DNA from: Sphingomonas sp. Leaf412
Lineage (GTDB): Bacteria; Pseudomonadota; Alphaproteobacteria; Sphingomonadales; Sphingomonadaceae
DNA length: 46,117 nucleotides
Assembly: GCF_001425405.1 (NCBI RefSeq)
Contig: NZ_LMQP01000003.1
Location: 89,556-135,672, forward strand
Direction of reading: 5' to 3'
Of the stretch, positions 44,514 through 46,117 are shown in pieces; position 1 is the first letter of the stretch, and each line of letters begins with the position of its first letter. Under the pieces are notes generated by a model. It was not told where the DNA came from and searched no databases. It was given only the letters and a program-made list of their open reading frames with translations. The position numbers and the translations under genes are program-made.

Positions 44514-45905
44514 TCAACCTGCCGCCGCCTTCGCCGCCTTCAGGTCGTCGACGAACTTGGCATATTCTGCTTCCCGCGCGGCCTCGTCGGGGAGGCGCAG
44601 CAGGTAGCTGGGGTGGACCGTGATCCACGCCTCCCCGCCCTCCGGCAATACCAGCGCCCGCCCGCGCTCGCGGCCGATCGTCATCGCCTTTCCGAACAGG
44701 CTGCGCGCCGCGGTCGCGCCGAGCGCCACCGTGACCTTCGGGCGCAGCAGCATCCGTTCCTGTTCGATCCACCAGCGGCATGCCTCGATCTCGCCCGCGT
44801 CGGGCTTGGCGTGGATGCGGCGCTTGCCGCGGGCCTCGAACTTGAAATGCTTGACCGCGTTGGTGACGTAGGTGGTCGCGCGGTCGATCCCCGCCGCCGC
44901 CAGCGCGCGGTCGAAGACTTGTCCCGCAGGGCCGACGAAGGGGTGGCCGGCGAGGTCCTCCTGATCGCCGGGCTGCTCGCCGACGAACATCAGCGCGGCG
45001 TCGACCGGGCCTTCGCCGAACACGGTCTGCGTCGCGTGGCGATGGAGGTGGCAGCGGGTGCAGCCCGTCGCCTCCTCGCGCAGCGCTCCCCACGCGCCCG
45101 CCAAATTGCCGCCGATGTCGGTGCGCGCCTTCTCGATCATCCCGCTTTCCCGCGCCTGCGCCTTCGCCAGCAGTTCGGGGACGAGCGCGGTTTCGGGCAT
45201 GTTCTTCCAGTATTTGCGCGGCATCTCCTTCAGCATCGCGCCCACTTTCACGCGCGCGGGGTTGAAGATGCTGGCGTAATAGGTCTTCCACACCTCCTCC
45301 GTCGGGTCGCCGTCGGGGGCGTCGGCCTTCGTCGCGCCGGGACCCTCGGCAAGCGCCGTGCCGTCCCAGTGCAGCGACACCTCCGGCGTCAGGATCGACC
45401 AGCGCATGCTGGCGAAGCGGTTGACGAAGAAGGCGGCGTTGGCGCGGACGATGTGGTGGTCGGGCTCCCACCAGGCGACGAAGCGCGGGCCGCCGTCGTC
45501 GTCCACTTCGCGGAAGCGCAGGAAGGCGCGCATCTTGTGGATGTCGCGGCGCACGTTCTTCGCCAGCCCCTCGATCCGGCGGACGAGCGGGTCGGCGTGA
45601 TCCTCCGCCAGTTTCGGTTCGCGGCGCAGGCGATGGAGCATCGCGTACAGCAGCGCGAACCGTTCCGGGTCGGACGACAGCGCGGCGTTGCGCATCAGGT
45701 CGAGGAAGGCGCGCGGGACCTTCAGCGCCGGGCCGACGGGATCGGGCAGCGGTTGCGGCGTCGCGGCGGTGGCGAACAGGTCGCCCGCGGTATCGCCGAC
45801 CTGCCACACGATGTCGTCGGGCGGCACGTCCGCGGCGGCGAGCGCGCGGGCGGCGTCGCGCCACGCATCGACGTCGTCGGGGGCGGGGAGGGTTACGATC
45901 CGCAT
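44514..45905 (-). CDS. udgX: UdgX family uracil-DNA glycosylase with N-terminal DUF4130-like domain
   Basis: 463 residues. Residues about 1-230 fit the DUF4130 domain often fused here (WQVGDTAGDLFA, VPRAFLDLMRNAAL, MRAFLRFREVDDDGGPRFVA in pattern). Residues about 260-463 are UdgX: CTRCHLHRH for the Fe-S cluster, GEQPGDQEDLAGHPFVGP, TNAVKHFKFE and KRRIHAKP, whose His 365 forms the covalent bond to uracil-DNA in characterised UdgX. EACRW holds a further Cys. Start ATG 45905 begins the domain and directly abuts a 28-base motif. It probably belongs to a longer operon; the upstream gene is outside the window. Confidence 0.92.
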   Translation of the reverse strand: MRIVTLPAPDDVDAWRDAARALAAADVPPDDIVWQVGDTAGDLFATAATPQPLPDPVGPALKVPRAFLDLMRNAALSSDPERFALLYAMLHRLRREPKLAEDHADPLVRRIEGLAKNVRRDIHKMRAFLRFREVDDDGGPRFVAWWEPDHHIVRANAAFFVNRFASMRWSILTPEVSLHWDGTALAEGPGATKADAPDGDPTEEVWKTYYASIFNPARVKVGAMLKEMPRKYWKNMPETALVPELLAKAQARESGMIEKARTDIGGNLAGAWGALREEATGCTRCHLHRHATQTVFGEGPVDAALMFVGEQPGDQEDLAGHPFVGPAGQVFDRALAAAGIDRATTYVTNAVKHFKFEARGKRRIHAKPDAGEIEACRWWIEQERMLLRPKVTVALGATAARSLFGKAMTIGRERGRALVLPEGGEAWITVHPSYLLRLPDEAAREAEYAKFVDDLKAAKAAAG

Positions 45906-45933
45906 CGCGAATGTTGCGAATGTTGAATCGATA
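45906..45933 (-). promoter_or_regulatory. 28-nt motif directly before udgX
   Basis: On the minus strand it has CAACATTCG twice in tandem and ends at the base before the ATG. 27 of its 28 bases match 1955-1982. Its position suggests a leader or operator. Confidence 0.5.
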
Positions 45934-45974
45934 TGGGGGTAGTGCAGGAGGGCATCGGGGAGGTGTGACAGGTC

Positions 45975-46013
45975 GGGGGGATGTAGGACAGACAGTGCGG
46001 TCGCGTCTGTCCT
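45975..46013. promoter_or_regulatory. Inverted repeat upstream of udgX with shared 17-nt motif
   Basis: GGGGGGATGTAGGACAG (45975-45991) also occurs at 8870-8886. Here AGGACAGAC (45985-45993) and GTCTGTCCT (46005-46013) form a perfect 9-bp inverted repeat around 11 bases. Confidence 0.4.
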
Positions 46014-46033
46014 GAGGAGGCGGGGATCAAATC

Positions 46034-46090
46034 TATCCTCCCCGGCACGGGGAGGGGGACCGTTCGCGAAGCGAATGGTGGAGGGGGGGC
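46034..46090. repeat. Dispersed repeat, family E copy 2
   Basis: Reverse-complement version of 24208-24269: CCCCGGCACGGGG stem, GC-rich centre, TGGTGGAGGGGG. No gene is seen from 45906 to the window end. Confidence 0.65.
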
Positions 46091-46117
46091 TCCACAAACG
46101 CTACGCCCGCGGCACGC

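Overview
This window looks like chromosomal DNA of a Sphingomonas-like alphaproteobacterium (Sphingomonadaceae). GC content is very high. The tmRNA gene is the circularly permuted two-piece type of alphaproteobacteria, with proteolysis tag ANDNEALAIAA. Gene order is typical of the group: proA, nadD, rsfS, rlmH, envC, ctpA, then dsbB, coq7. There is no rRNA, phage, CRISPR array or recognisable insertion sequence. About 53 protein genes, two tRNAs and one tmRNA are supported. No gene-free stretch exceeds about 270 bases.

Layout. 1-7.4 kb: recN, a secreted SGNH hydrolase, tRNA-Gly and tRNA-Tyr, rlmB, a 2Fe-2S ferredoxin, an AlkA-type glycosylase whose 3' end carries a small foreign-looking insertion, then DUF427, DCC and DUF2147 genes. 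7.4-13.5 kb: the metal transporter mntH, a telA/XpaC-like pair, an AbrB/ParE toxin-antitoxin pair, and typA. 13.7-22 kb: a large Oar-like TonB-dependent receptor ending in a textbook terminator, a LytS/LytTR two-component pair translationally coupled to trhO, and an ABC-F ATPase. 22-27.4 kb: DUF3297, a glycine-zipper protein, EVE and HAD proteins, ligA, an Rrf2 regulator and ssrA. 27.6-33.9 kb: a small secreted protein, two SDRs, an acyl-CoA dehydrogenase, a GPH-type symporter, a CHAP hydrolase and an exported MsrB. 33.9-41.4 kb: the conserved proA-nadD-rsfS-rlmH-envC-ctpA-dsbB-coq7 block, interrupted by a toxin-antitoxin pair fused by ATGA overlaps to nadD. 41.5-46 kb: DUF2306, DJ-1/PfpI, DedA, aldo/keto reductase and a two-domain UdgX.

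How the genes work together. Much of the window is housekeeping: DNA repair (recN, alkA, ligA, udgX), translation and ribosome upkeep (rlmB, typA, trhO, ssrA, rsfS, rlmH, two tRNAs), envelope processing (envC-like, ctpA, dsbB, exported msrB, TonB receptor) and cofactors (nadD, coq7). Accessory signal is scattered between these: two toxin-antitoxin pairs, one 738-bp insertion flanked by a 20-bp direct repeat, and at least five families of dispersed palindromic repeats in intergenic gaps. Many genes are joined by ATGA, GTGA or TTGA overlaps, and several start with GTG or TTG.
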